Assembly (NCBI RefSeq): GCF_051857545.1
Contig: NZ_JBPZHB010000006.1
Coordinates: forward strand, 62,001-126,000
Direction: 5' to 3'
Origin: Larkinella sp051857545
Lineage (GTDB): Bacteria > Bacteroidota > Bacteroidia > Cytophagales > Spirosomataceae
DNA: 64,000 nt
The position numbers and the translations under genes were made by a program. The notes under the pieces are model-generated. The model made no database searches and was not told the origin of the DNA. It was given only the letters and a program-made list of their open reading frames with translations. Each line of letters begins with the position of its first letter. The first letter of the stretch is position 1. Positions 1-8,145 of the stretch are shown here, in pieces.

Positions 1-94
1 TATTGGGTCCAAACGCGGAATAGACTTCTTCCTCCAGCGGATCAGCGCACCCGGTCAACAAACTGACAATGAGCAAATAGAATATCTTTTTCAT
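1..94 (-). CDS. SusD/RagB-like lipoprotein, N-terminal fragment
   Basis: Only the first 31 codons are in the window; the rest lies to the left. The start is the ATG complementary to 92-94. The peptide begins MKKIFYLLIVSLLTGC, a lipoprotein signal with lipobox LTGC, followed by ADPLEEEVYSAFGPN, which resembles SusD N-termini. It lies 12 nt downstream of the SusC stop on the same strand, the usual susC-susD order. By family knowledge SusD is the surface lipoprotein that caps the SusC barrel and binds substrate. Identification rests on the signal and the context, because the SusD fold itself is not visible. Confidence 0.75.
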   Translation of the reverse strand, partial: MKKIFYLLIVSLLTGCADPLEEEVYSAFGPN

Positions 95-106
95 AAAAAA
101 TGTCAG

Positions 107-3100
107 TTAAAAATTAAGATTTAGACCCACGGTATACGTCCGCGTCAGCGGGTACGAATTGTAGTCCGCCCGGACGTTCGATGTGCCGAACGCGCTCACT
201 TCGGGGTCAGAACCGGTGTAGTTTGTGATGGTAAACAGGTTCTGGCCGGTTACGTAAAGCTGGGCGCTCCGGATGAAATTCAGTTTCGCCAGCGGCAGAT
301 TATACGCCAACTGAATGGTTTTCAGACGAATGAACGAGGCATCTTCGACGGCGCGGCTGTTGATGTTGGTCGCATACGCCACTTTCGGCGCAATTCCAGA
401 CGGGTTGGAATTGGTCGGATTCGTGGGCGTCCAGCGGTCGGTGTAGGATTCGGCCAGCCGGTTTCGCCGGAATGAGATCGGGTTTTCGGACTCGGTGCGG
501 TTCAGGTTGAAAACGCTGCTGCCCTGAACGCCCTGCAAAAAGAACGAGAACGTCAGCGGACCGTAGGCGAAGTCGTTGTTGATTCCGAACGTGTAGCTCG
601 GAAACGGTGAGCCCAGAATCGTGCGATCGGCGGTCGTAATCTGTCCGTCGCCGTTGACGTCGCGGTAGCGATAATCGCCGGGGCTGGCCAGCGGCTGCGG
701 AGACGATTTGATGTTGTCGCCCAGTTGGTAAACCCCGTCGATGACGTAGCCGAAAAACGAGTTCAGCGGTTCGCCTTTTTTAATGATACTGAAGTCTTTG
801 GAAAACCCGGCTTCGCCTTGCAGGATGTACGGAAGTCCCGCCAGATCAGTCACTTCATTGCGAATCAGCGAGAAATTGACCGACGACCGCCAGGTGAACG
901 GTTTCTGAATGTTAACCGTGCTCAGCGTGATTTCAAGCCCCTGGTTTTTCATGCCGCCCACGTTTTTGAAGGTGGTCGAAAAACCGGTCGTGCGCGGAAC
1001 AGGAAGCTGCAAAAGGAGATCTTTGGTGTTTTTATTGAAATAGTCGATCGAACCCGTCAGGCGGTTTCCAAAGAAGCCGAAGTCAAGACCGATGTCGAGC
1101 TGGCCCGTGGTTTCCCATTTCAGATTGGCATTGGGCAATTGGGTCGTCGAAACCCCCACGTACGAAACACCGTCGAAAATGGCGTTCCCCTGCGGCCCCA
1201 GCAACACGAGGGACTTGTAACTGCCGATGTCCTGATTGCCCGTCAATCCGTAGCTTCCGCGCAGTTTCAGATCCGACAGAACCGCCACACGTTTCAGGAA
1301 ATCCTCTTCCTTGATCCGCCAGCCGAGCGCAACCGAGGGGAAAAAACCAAATTTGTTGTTTTCGCCAAACCGGGAAGAACCGTCGGCCCGGAACGAAGCC
1401 GTCAGCAAATATTTATCCAGCAAATTGTAGTTGACCCGACCCAGATACGACTGAAGCTGGTTCTGATTCCGGCCCGAAGCCACATCGAAGGTCGAGCGGG
1501 CACCAGCGGCTAAGTTATTGAACAGCAACGCATCCGACGAGAAATTCTGCGCCCCCGCCCCGATGTAATTGTTCTCAAACTGCTGGTAGGTATACCCGCC
1601 CAGAACCTCTACTTTGTGAATGTCGCTGAATGTTTTGCTATACCGCGCTGTCAGTTCGAGCAGGTAATTGCTGGCGCTGCTGGATTGCGCATCGGCAATC
1701 CCGTTGGTGGCCTGGCCGCGCCGGGTCTGGCGCGAAAGGTAGCTGTCGCGACGGGCGGTTTGACGATCCGTTCCGGCATTGACTTTCACCGATAGTTCGG
1801 GCAAAATGAAGTATTCGGCAAAAATATTTCCGAACGTGCGGTTCGTTTCGGCCACATCCGTCACTTCGTTGGCCAGTGCCACCGGGTTTTCGAGGTTCAC
1901 GATCAGCGTCTGGGCATAATTGCCATTCGCGTCTCTGATCGGCAGGGTCGGGTCCTGAAAAATAGCGGTATTGACCACCCCGGCTCCTTCGTTGATGCTG
2001 ACGCCGTTCGGTACAAAATCGTCTTTTACCAGACTCGAATTCAGATTCAGCCCAAACTTGAACCGATCGTCGTTGTAGGTCAGATTGGCCCGGCCAATGT
2101 ATTTTTTAATCCCCGAACTGATGATGACGCCCTTCTGATCGTAGTAATTGACCGACGCGTAGTAGTTGAATTTATCCTGCCCGCCCGAAAAGGCCAACTG
2201 GTGGTTGCGCGTGTAGCCCGGCCGGTAAATTTCCTTCTGCCAGTTGGTTCCGTTACCAATGGCCGCAATTTGTTCACTCGTAAATTCCGGCGCCAGTCCC
2301 TGGTCCTTTTTCAGATCGTTCAGCAAACTGATGTACTGCTGCGTGCTCAGCATCGGAATCGTTTTGGTCACGTTCTGAAAAGCGGTGTAGGCATTGTAAT
2401 TGACCTTCAGCTTTCCTTTTGTCCCTTTTTTGGTCGTCACCAGAATGACGCCGTTGGCACCCCGCGAGCCGTAAATGGCCGTGGCCGACGCATCTTTCAG
2501 AATCTCGATCGATTCGATATCCGCCGGATTGAGCGCATTGAGCGGGTTGCGCACCGCACCGTCCGTAATAACCGGCGAATTAGGCACTACCGGCGAATTG
2601 TCGATGGGCAACCCGTCGATCACATACAGCGGCTCGTTGTTGGCGTTGATGGAGTTGGCCCCCCGGATGCGGATGGTGACGCCCCCACCGGGTTCGGCGC
2701 TGGCCTGCGTAATCTGCACCCCGGCGGCCCGCCCGGCAATCAACTGATCCACTGACGTTTGCACGCCTTTGTTGAATTCTTTTGAATCCAGCGAACTCAC
2801 GGCTCCGGTCAAATCGCTCTTTTTCTGCGTGCCGTAGCCGACTACGATGACTTCATTCAACTGCCGGTTGTCTACCACCAGTTTCACGTCCAATTGGCTT
2901 TTGCCGTTGACCGGCACTTCCTGGCGAATAAAACCGACGCCCGAAAACACCAGCACCGCATTCGGAGACGCCTGAATCTGGAAGTTCCCGGCGGCATCGG
3001 TTACAGTGCCCTGGGTCGTGTTTTTGATGAGTACATTGATTCCCGGAATACCCTGGCGGTCGTCTTCAGAAATAACCTGCCCTTTAACCGGACCTTGCGA

Positions 3101-3190
3101 ATACCCAACCAGTGTGGTCAAAAGTAGAAAAATCGAAAAGATCCACCTGGATAGAATCCTCTCATAATCAAACACATAAAAATATCTCAT
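107..3190 (-). CDS. SusC/RagA-family TonB-dependent outer-membrane transporter
   Basis: This is a 1027-residue outer-membrane importer, normal for the family. A signal-like hydrophobic stretch is at about 14-30. A carboxypeptidase-regulatory-like domain follows (about 36-108, VKGQVISEDDRQGIPGINV). The TonB-box region is NEVIVVGYGTQKK (about 112-124). The plug carries LYVIDGLPIDNSP and the SusC signature with DASATAIYGSRGANG. The rest is barrel, ending in Phe (VGLNLNF). No STN domain is seen, so it is unlikely to signal to an anti-sigma factor. It is followed by a SusD gene, and together they should import one oligomeric nutrient. Its long leader contains a cysteine-rich mini-ORF and a 22-bp palindrome. 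It lacks the 65-bp module found before the second SusC at 23221, so it is probably controlled separately. Confidence 0.93.
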   Translation of the reverse strand: MRYFYVFDYERILSRWIFSIFLLLTTLVGYSQGPVKGQVISEDDRQGIPGINVLIKNTTQGTVTDAAGNFQIQASPNAVLVFSGVGFIRQEVPVNGKSQLDVKLVVDNRQLNEVIVVGYGTQKKSDLTGAVSSLDSKEFNKGVQTSVDQLIAGRAAGVQITQASAEPGGGVTIRIRGANSINANNEPLYVIDGLPIDNSPVVPNSPVITDGAVRNPLNALNPADIESIEILKDASATAIYGSRGANGVILVTTKKGTKGKLKVNYNAYTAFQNVTKTIPMLSTQQYISLLNDLKKDQGLAPEFTSEQIAAIGNGTNWQKEIYRPGYTRNHQLAFSGGQDKFNYYASVNYYDQKGVIISSGIKKYIGRANLTYNDDRFKFGLNLNSSLVKDDFVPNGVSINEGAGVVNTAIFQDPTLPIRDANGNYAQTLIVNLENPVALANEVTDVAETNRTFGNIFAEYFILPELSVKVNAGTDRQTARRDSYLSRQTRRGQATNGIADAQSSSASNYLLELTARYSKTFSDIHKVEVLGGYTYQQFENNYIGAGAQNFSSDALLFNNLAAGARSTFDVASGRNQNQLQSYLGRVNYNLLDKYLLTASFRADGSSRFGENNKFGFFPSVALGWRIKEEDFLKRVAVLSDLKLRGSYGLTGNQDIGSYKSLVLLGPQGNAIFDGVSYVGVSTTQLPNANLKWETTGQLDIGLDFGFFGNRLTGSIDYFNKNTKDLLLQLPVPRTTGFSTTFKNVGGMKNQGLEITLSTVNIQKPFTWRSSVNFSLIRNEVTDLAGLPYILQGEAGFSKDFSIIKKGEPLNSFFGYVIDGVYQLGDNIKSSPQPLASPGDYRYRDVNGDGQITTADRTILGSPFPSYTFGINNDFAYGPLTFSFFLQGVQGSSVFNLNRTESENPISFRRNRLAESYTDRWTPTNPTNSNPSGIAPKVAYATNINSRAVEDASFIRLKTIQLAYNLPLAKLNFIRSAQLYVTGQNLFTITNYTGSDPEVSAFGTSNVRADYNSYPLTRTYTVGLNLNF

Positions 3191-3227
3191 GGTGACTGAT
3201 TGGTAAACGGGTAAAACAAAATTTAAC

Positions 3228-3249
3228 TATTAATTCTATAGAATTAATA
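3228..3249. promoter_or_regulatory. 22-bp perfect palindrome upstream of SusC
   Basis: The half-site TATTAATTCTA at 3228-3238 is followed directly by its exact reverse complement at 3239-3249. It lies 38 bp before the SusC start and downstream of the inferred transcription start, so it would be in the leader RNA. It could be an operator for a dimeric repressor or a weak AU-only hairpin. A T-rich stretch (TTTTGTTTT) follows it on the minus strand. Confidence 0.5.
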
Positions 3250-3261
3250 TAATAATAAAAG

Positions 3262-3330
3262 CTAGTTCAGAACTCGCCGGGTTAAACCAGGAGGATGCTG
3301 ACTAATGATGAAAAAGATGAAATGAACTAG
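3262..3330 (-). promoter_or_regulatory. leader inverted repeat just after the cysteine-rich ORF
   Basis: The arms CTAGTTCA (3262-3269) and TGAACTAG (3323-3330) are perfect complements separated by 53 nt. On the transcript the first arm begins 6 nt after the stop codon of the cysteine-rich mini-ORF. A ribosome paused at the end of that ORF would cover it. This is the arrangement expected of a translation-coupled attenuator. The stem is short, so the structure is tentative. Confidence 0.35.
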
Positions 3331-3336
3331 AGAAGA

Positions 3337-3453
3337 TTACAGACAGCAACAACAGCAGGAAGAAAAGGCTGTTGGCAAACAGGACAAGCAACACCCTTCA
3401 GACAGCGTACGTGTCGGGTGAGAATGTTTGTTCAGGTGGCTAAACGATTTCAT
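3337..3453 (-). CDS. cysteine-rich 38-residue leader peptide
   Basis: This short ORF on the minus strand encodes 38 residues. It begins MKSFSHLNKHSHPTRT, then LSEGCCLSC, and ends SSCCCCCL followed by TAA. Eight of the 38 residues are Cys, and five are consecutive just before the last codon, mixing TGC and TGT. It lies between a Bacteroidota-type promoter (3533-3565) and the SusC gene, 146 nt before the SusC start. There is no strong Shine-Dalgarno, which is normal in this phylum. I infer a leader that could sense cysteine or Cys-tRNA supply. It could instead be a small secreted or metal-binding peptide, or a chance ORF. The Cys run and its place in the leader argue against chance. Confidence 0.55.
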   Translation of the reverse strand: MKSFSHLNKHSHPTRTLSEGCCLSCLPTAFSSCCCCCL

Positions 3454-3532
3454 GGTGACAGTCCAATGAAAGGAGTCGAATTTTATTCTTCTTGTTCTAT
3501 TCATTTAATAGAGTACCAAAGAAAGGGTTTAT

Positions 3533-3565
3533 CAAAATTAAAATCAAAGCAAAACCGCACACAAA
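3533..3565 (-). promoter_or_regulatory. Bacteroidota-type promoter for the SusC leader
   Basis: Read on the minus strand, TTTG (complement of 3562-3565) and TAATTTTG (complement of 3533-3540) are separated by 21 nt. This matches the TTTG / TAnnTTTG consensus known for Bacteroidota. Transcription would start near 3526, giving a leader of over 300 nt before SusC that contains the cysteine-rich ORF. In the gene-free stretch 3454-3814 I see only this promoter and the hairpin at 3700-3796. Confidence 0.6.
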
Positions 3566-3699
3566 TTCGATAAATTAAAGACATTGTTTAATTCGTACAA
3601 TTATATCCCCTACAGATACCGGTTCTCATTTGAACCCTATCACGGCCTGGGAGGTTAAACCCAACGGGCAGGTGTTGTTCCGGCCAGAAGTTTAAATGG

Positions 3700-3796
3700 T
3701 TACGCAGAGTTGAGCGGAGGAGATCAGAGTTAATCAGAGAAAAAGAAAGAAAAAAACTCTGATTAACTCTGATCTCCTCCGCTCAACTCTGCGTAA
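3700..3796. repeat. 40-bp perfect inverted repeat with purine-only spacer
   Basis: The left arm 3700-3739 begins TTACGCAGAGTTGAGCGG. The right arm 3757-3796 is its exact reverse complement, all 40 positions. The 17-nt spacer contains only A and G. It ends 18 bp before the start codon of the flavoprotein gene, so it would fold in that mRNA leader or extrude as a cruciform. CTCTGCGTTA-type repeats are, as I recall, dispersed in many Bacteroidota genomes, so this may be a mobile palindromic repeat and not a dedicated control site. Confidence 0.85.
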
Positions 3797-3814
3797 TAAC
3801 CCTTTTTTCACGCC

Positions 3815-5242
3815 ATGCATAAAACTGATTTTGACGCCATCGTCGTGGGTTCCGGTCCGAATGGGCTGGCAGCCGCCATCACCTTGCAACAGGCCGGGCT
3901 TTCGGTGCTGGTGCTGGAAGGCAAGCCCGAAATCGGGGGCGGACTGCGTTCGGCGGAACTGACGCTGCCCGGTTTTATCCACGATACCTGCTCGGCCATT
4001 CACCCGCTGGCGATCAACTCGCCGTTTTTCCGGACGCTGCCCCTCGACGCTTTTGGCCTGGAATACATCGAGCCGCCCATTGCCGCAGCCCATCCGTTCG
4101 ACGATGGCAAGGCGGCCATCTTGACCCGATCGTTGGACGAAACCGCCCGTTCGCTGGGGCCAGACGAAAAAACGTATCGCAACCTGTTCAAACCGCTAAT
4201 CGACCAGTGGCCCCGCATCGACTTCGACGTGCTGGGTCCCTTGACCTTTCCCAAACACCCGCTGGATTTTGCCCAATTTGGTCTGAAAGCCCTGCCGCCG
4301 GTAACCTGGCTGGCGAAATTGTTCAAGACCCCACAGGCCAAAGGGTTGCTGGCGGGCATGGCCGCTCATTCCATTCAGCCCCTGTCTAATTTCACGACCT
4401 CGGCCATTGCTCTCGTGTTGATGACGGCGGCTCACGTGCGGGGCTGGCCGTTACCCAAAGGCGGTTCTCAGCAGATTGCCAGGGCACTAGCTGCTTACTT
4501 CACTTCGTTAGGCGGCAAAATCGAAACGAAATTTTACGTTTCTTCGCTGGCGCAACTGCCCTCTTCGAAGGCGGTTTTGTTCGACATCACGCCCAAACAG
4601 CTCCTGCAAATTGCCGGACACCGGTTTTCGGCACTCTATCGCTGGCAACTGAACCGATACCGCTACGGCATGGGTGTTTTCAAGGTCGACTGGGCGCTGG
4701 ACGGCCCGATTCCGTTTACGGCGGAAAGCTGTCGGCAGGCGGGTACAGTTCACCTGGGCAATACGCTGGAAGAAATCGCCGACTCGGAATTGCGGGCTTC
4801 GAAGGGCCAGCATCCCGAAAAACCGTATGTTCTGCTCGCCCAACAAAGTCTGTTCGATGCGACGCGGGCTCCGGCGGGGAAGCACACCGCCTGGGCCTAT
4901 TGCCACATTCCCAACGGCTCGACGGTGGATATGACCAAGGCCATCGAAAACCAGATCGAACGGTTTGCACCCGGTTTCCGCGACCGGGTTCTGGCCCGAC
5001 ACACGATGAATCCGGCCCAGATGGAAGCGCACAATCCCAACTACATCGGGGGCGACATCAACGGCGGCATCATCGACATCGGCCAGCTTTTCACCCGGCC
5101 CGCACTGCGCTGGTCGCCCTACCGAACCTCCGCAAAAGGGCTGTACATCTGCTCGTCGTCTACCCCACCGGGGGGCGGTGTGCACGGCATGTGCGGGCAT
5201 CATGCCGCGCTGAGAGCCTTGAAGGATGTTTTTACCCCGTAA
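3815..5242 (+). CDS. phytoene-dehydrogenase-like FAD-dependent oxidoreductase
   Basis: This is a 475-residue flavoprotein of the carotenoid-desaturase / phytoene-dehydrogenase-like amine-oxidase superfamily. The N-terminal dinucleotide-binding motif is AIVVGSGPNGLAAAITL (about 9-25, GxGxxGLxxA). It is followed by the acidic ribose-contact segment VLVLEGKPEIGGGLRS. The C-terminus has the second FAD motif LYICSSSTPPGGGVHGMCG (about 446-464). No carotenoid genes (crtB, crtY, crtZ) are nearby, so the substrate is unknown. The gene stands alone: a large inverted repeat lies before it and a convergent gene begins 9 nt after it. Family assignment is firm; a role in pigment synthesis is not supported. 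Confidence 0.88.
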   Translation: MHKTDFDAIVVGSGPNGLAAAITLQQAGLSVLVLEGKPEIGGGLRSAELTLPGFIHDTCSAIHPLAINSPFFRTLPLDAFGLEYIEPPIAAAHPFDDGKAAILTRSLDETARSLGPDEKTYRNLFKPLIDQWPRIDFDVLGPLTFPKHPLDFAQFGLKALPPVTWLAKLFKTPQAKGLLAGMAAHSIQPLSNFTTSAIALVLMTAAHVRGWPLPKGGSQQIARALAAYFTSLGGKIETKFYVSSLAQLPSSKAVLFDITPKQLLQIAGHRFSALYRWQLNRYRYGMGVFKVDWALDGPIPFTAESCRQAGTVHLGNTLEEIADSELRASKGQHPEKPYVLLAQQSLFDATRAPAGKHTAWAYCHIPNGSTVDMTKAIENQIERFAPGFRDRVLARHTMNPAQMEAHNPNYIGGDINGGIIDIGQLFTRPALRWSPYRTSAKGLYICSSSTPPGGGVHGMCGHHAALRALKDVFTP

Positions 5243-5251
5243 TTCCTGCGA

Positions 5252-5623
5252 CTAGTCGGCTATTCCATTCTGCGGTTTGTAGTTCCGGTTCACGAAAGCC
5301 GGTTTTGAAGGGATCGCAATGGCCGTATCGCCCAAACCACCCCGGCGCTGGTGTTCCCGGTAGCCGGTAATCTCCTGCGCCTTGCGGTTCCGAATCCGGA
5401 ATTCAACGCCCGCTTCCGGCTCCCACTGACGGGCAGCGGTTATCTTATTCGGATGTTTATAAGCAGCCGTCGAATACGTCAGATCATTTTTCAATCGATT
5501 CTGCGCAGCCACCTCAGTCACCTCATTGGGAGCGACGGATTTGGAGAGGTCAGCCTGGGCGGAAGGAACGCTCATCAGCGTCAGGGAAGAAGCAACGAAC
5601 AGGGAGTGGAGGATCGTTTTCAT
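5252..5623 (-). CDS. small secreted protein of unknown function
   Basis: This gene encodes 123 residues. The start at 5623 is chosen because it gives a clear signal peptide (MKTILHSLFVASSLTLMSVP, cleavage probably after SAQA). The longer ORF upstream has no sensible N-terminus and would run through the promoter module at 5795-5859. The mature part is polar and basic, with RQWEPEAGVEFRIRNRKAQE and a C-terminal KPAFVNRNYKPQNGIAD. I recognise no domain. It is convergent with the flavoprotein gene (9-nt gap), with no terminator between. Confidence 0.6.
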   Translation of the reverse strand: MKTILHSLFVASSLTLMSVPSAQADLSKSVAPNEVTEVAAQNRLKNDLTYSTAAYKHPNKITAARQWEPEAGVEFRIRNRKAQEITGYREHQRRGGLGDTAIAIPSKPAFVNRNYKPQNGIAD

Positions 5624-5794
5624 GGCGTAGGAAGTTTGGTTTGGTTGTCCGTTTTGGATGCATGAAAGGTCCGCTTTTGGACAAAAAAACGCTGTCACAA
5701 ATGAGTCAATCCCTGCTACTTTTGAGAAAAGACGGGGATCTCCTGTAAACCCTGGCGGGTTACGGGATGGCTTCGCCCAAATGGTATCCTGCCT

Positions 5795-5859
5795 GAAAGA
5801 AAGTATCAGAATTGCACCTAAAAGTAAGAGAATAGCCAACCGGCAGCAGTTACTTTTGT
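5795..5859 (+). promoter_or_regulatory. AraC-type promoter module, copy D (for the 5915 operon)
   Basis: This is one of four 65-bp modules with identical internal spacing. Half-site 1 is AAAGTATCAGAATT (5800-5813). Half-site 2 is AAAGTAAGAGAATA (5821-5834), exactly 21 bp later. The -7 element TACTTTTG is at 5851-5858, placing the start of transcription near 5865. The other copies are at 22071-22135 (-), 23118-23182 (+) and 34468-34532 (+). It precedes the exported TIM-barrel gene by 56 bp. I infer activation by the AraC protein encoded at 22207-23076. Confidence 0.75.
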
Positions 5860-5914
5860 ACATATCAGTGATCCTACGGGCATAAATCACCCCACTTTCC
5901 CTTAACGAGTTGTC

Positions 5915-7762
5915 ATGAGATCTGAAAAAATGAAAACCCGGCGAGACTTTCTGCGGACGGGCTTGATCAGTGCCACGGCCGTTCCGGTCTTGCCAAATTT
6001 GCTGGAAGGTTCATCGGATAACGAGCCGGTGTCGTTCAACGGTGAGCCGCGGACGACACCGCCCAAAAAACCGGCTTTGGACAAACACCGCAACCTGTTC
6101 AACGGTGATACCTGCGTGTATTTTTACAATCCGGAGTTGTGGCAACCCGAAGACTATTCGCTGAAAACCGTTGCCAATCCGCGCACCGGCAAGATGGGGA
6201 CCAAACCCGTAGCGGTGGGCGGGCCATTCAAAGCCAAAGCGATTCACCGTTACGTGGATGTATTGGCCGACAACGGCATCGACACCTTCGTGATTAACGC
6301 CAATGCCAACCGGGCCTGGTATCCCAGCAAAAAAATCCCCAGCATTCTCGATGGCTATAAGCGTGGTGACCGCGACTATTTCCGGGGTCACGCCGTCTGT
6401 CAGGGTATCACGGAACCCGAAGCGGTGGAAGAATTTCTCGACAACTTCTCGCGTTTCATGAACCGCTACCAGGATTTGATCGACGCGGGTGTGGACTGGC
6501 TGGCCGAAACCTCGAAAGCGTGCCGACGCCGGAAAATCTCGCCCTGGGTCAGCATCCGGATGAACGACATGCACGGCAGCCGCAACGTGGAAGGCAGTTT
6601 TTTCAATCTGCCGCTCTTCAAAAAGGAAGAAATGCGGCTGAAACATGCTTCGTACGGGTTGCAGAACGCGCAGGACCGGATCGGTTTGAATTACGAAAAA
6701 CCGGAAGTGCGCGCCCTGATGTTCGAGCAGATTCGGGAAGTGGTGGAAGATTACGATTATGAAGGCCTGGAACTCGACTGGTGGCGGCAACCGCTCTGCT
6801 GCGAACCCGGTGCCTCGCCCGAAACCATTGCCATGATGAACGACTGGTTCCGCCAGATTCGCGCGCTCACGCAGCGTCAGGCGAAGAAAACCGGAAAACC
6901 GTATCCATTCGGGATGCGCATTCCGGGGGCACTGGACCAACTGAAAGCCATTGGCGTGGATGTGGTCACGCTGTGTCAGGACGGAACCCTTGATTTCGTC
7001 ATTCCGGCGGGTTTCTGGGCCACCACCTGGGACATGCCGCACGATGAATTCCGAAAACGCCTGGGCGACCGTGTAACTATTTACGGTTCCGTAGACGATG
7101 GTGCCAATAGCTTACAGACGCAAAATGAATCGGGAACTGTCAAAGAGCGGATGCGGTACATCAGCGCCAGTCCGGAAATTGTGCGGGCCAATGCGGCCGG
7201 AAAACTGGCGATGGGTGCGCAGGGCATCGAATGGTTCAACTTTTACTGCACCGATCAACCGCTAATTCCGGGCATTCGGGCCGATTACACGGCCTTGCGC
7301 GACATTGACAAGCTCAATTTTTTACGGGGAAAACCGAAACACTACTGTTTCAGCACCGCCGGGGCGTTTTTCAATCCAACCCCGTTTGAGCTTCCTGCCC
7401 AGTTACCCGCCAGCATCGGCCCTTTTGCACAACGTCCGTTCCAACTGGCGATGTGCGCCGAACCCGCCGACCAGAATCTGGAACTAGTGGTGCAGTTAGT
7501 GCTGAAAGCCGGCGAAAAACCGATGTATATGCCGGTTTCGATCAACGGCTGCTGGCCGAATCTCAAGAACGAATCGACCGACAAACTGCTCCGCCCCTGC
7601 GGCTCGCTGACGCATTTGACCAGCGATCATGTGGGCTACACGTACCGGTTTCCGGTTTCGCTCATCACCGACGGCTGGAACAAAATTGTCGTTGAAAACC
7701 AAAGCAAAGAACCCATTACGGTGGCCGCCCTTGAAATCGTCGTTCAATCGAAAGCGGTTTAA
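5915..7762 (+). CDS. exported TIM-barrel, glycosidase-like protein
   Basis: This is a 615-residue protein with a twin-arginine-type signal (TRRDFLRTGLISATAVPVLP), so probably exported folded. Two starts are possible; the second, at 5930 (MKTRRDFL), gives the more typical Tat leader. The body resembles putative glycoside-hydrolase TIM barrels. It has DVLADNGIDTFVINANANR, a helix/strand repeat, and YEGLELDWW at about 282-290, reminiscent of the DGIDLDW strand of such enzymes. A C-terminal beta domain runs from about 490 to 615. I cannot name a family or catalytic pair. It opens the first operon of the AraC-controlled island, directly after promoter copy D, so it probably acts early on the imported or external substrate. 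Confidence 0.7.
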   Translation: MRSEKMKTRRDFLRTGLISATAVPVLPNLLEGSSDNEPVSFNGEPRTTPPKKPALDKHRNLFNGDTCVYFYNPELWQPEDYSLKTVANPRTGKMGTKPVAVGGPFKAKAIHRYVDVLADNGIDTFVINANANRAWYPSKKIPSILDGYKRGDRDYFRGHAVCQGITEPEAVEEFLDNFSRFMNRYQDLIDAGVDWLAETSKACRRRKISPWVSIRMNDMHGSRNVEGSFFNLPLFKKEEMRLKHASYGLQNAQDRIGLNYEKPEVRALMFEQIREVVEDYDYEGLELDWWRQPLCCEPGASPETIAMMNDWFRQIRALTQRQAKKTGKPYPFGMRIPGALDQLKAIGVDVVTLCQDGTLDFVIPAGFWATTWDMPHDEFRKRLGDRVTIYGSVDDGANSLQTQNESGTVKERMRYISASPEIVRANAAGKLAMGAQGIEWFNFYCTDQPLIPGIRADYTALRDIDKLNFLRGKPKHYCFSTAGAFFNPTPFELPAQLPASIGPFAQRPFQLAMCAEPADQNLELVVQLVLKAGEKPMYMPVSINGCWPNLKNESTDKLLRPCGSLTHLTSDHVGYTYRFPVSLITDGWNKIVVENQSKEPITVAALEIVVQSKAV

Positions 7763-7763
7763 A

Positions 7764-8106
7764 GTTACCCCCAACCGAAGCGTCGGCCCGCACCCTAAAG
7801 GCTAGTATTGCAGGGAATTATATGTAATGAAAATGATTGGTAAAAAGTAACTCCGGAGGTGTTCACGGTTAATAGGAATACACTAATCGCAGTTCGTCCA
7901 GCCCCGGCAGGGGCGTCCTAAATTGTGACTTTGATTGAGGACGCCCCTGCCGGGGCTGGAACAACGCGTTGGTACATTTGACTATTAACAGAAGACCCCT
8001 CTGGGGTAAATTTGCAAGATCCCTGCAAGAGTAACCCTGAAGGGGCTAAAAGTACTCGGATTGTTAAAAGCCGCCTTTAGTGGCCGACCCGACGCTTTGG
8101 GGTAAC
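7764..8106. repeat. nested inverted-repeat element filling the 7763-8145 gap
   Basis: This gap is 383 bp with no ORF I believe in. The outer arms are imperfect complements: 7764-7802 (GTTACCCC, AAGCGTCGG, CTAAAGGC) and 8073-8106 (GCCTTTAG, CCGACGCTT, GGGGTAAC). Inside, 7897-7919 and 7938-7960 form a perfect 23-bp stem with an 18-nt loop. A third pair near 8008-8047 contains AGACCCCTCTGGGGT and ACCCTGAAGGGGCT. The whole gap can therefore fold back on itself. It may be a non-autonomous mobile palindrome, and could weaken read-through from the upstream gene. Confidence 0.7.
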
Positions 8107-8145
8107 TGATTAAGCGGTTTCTTAAAGAAGTCACCGAAGCAACTC

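Noticed and set aside
3700..3796. CRISPR-like repeat
   Set aside because: There is one inverted pair, not regularly spaced direct repeats with unique spacers; no cas genes are nearby. The same applies to the other palindromes.
3815..5242. Carotenoid biosynthesis gene
   Set aside because: No crt genes are adjacent and many phytoene-dehydrogenase-like flavoproteins have other roles.
5624..5890. N-terminal extension of the small secreted protein
   Set aside because: It would read through promoter copy D, and a normal signal peptide begins at 5623.
7826..7890. Possible fifth AraC-type module (TAAAAAGTAACTCC near 7850)
   Set aside because: The AAAAGTA core is present, but the partner half-site is at the wrong spacing and no TAnnTTTG follows at the fixed distance.
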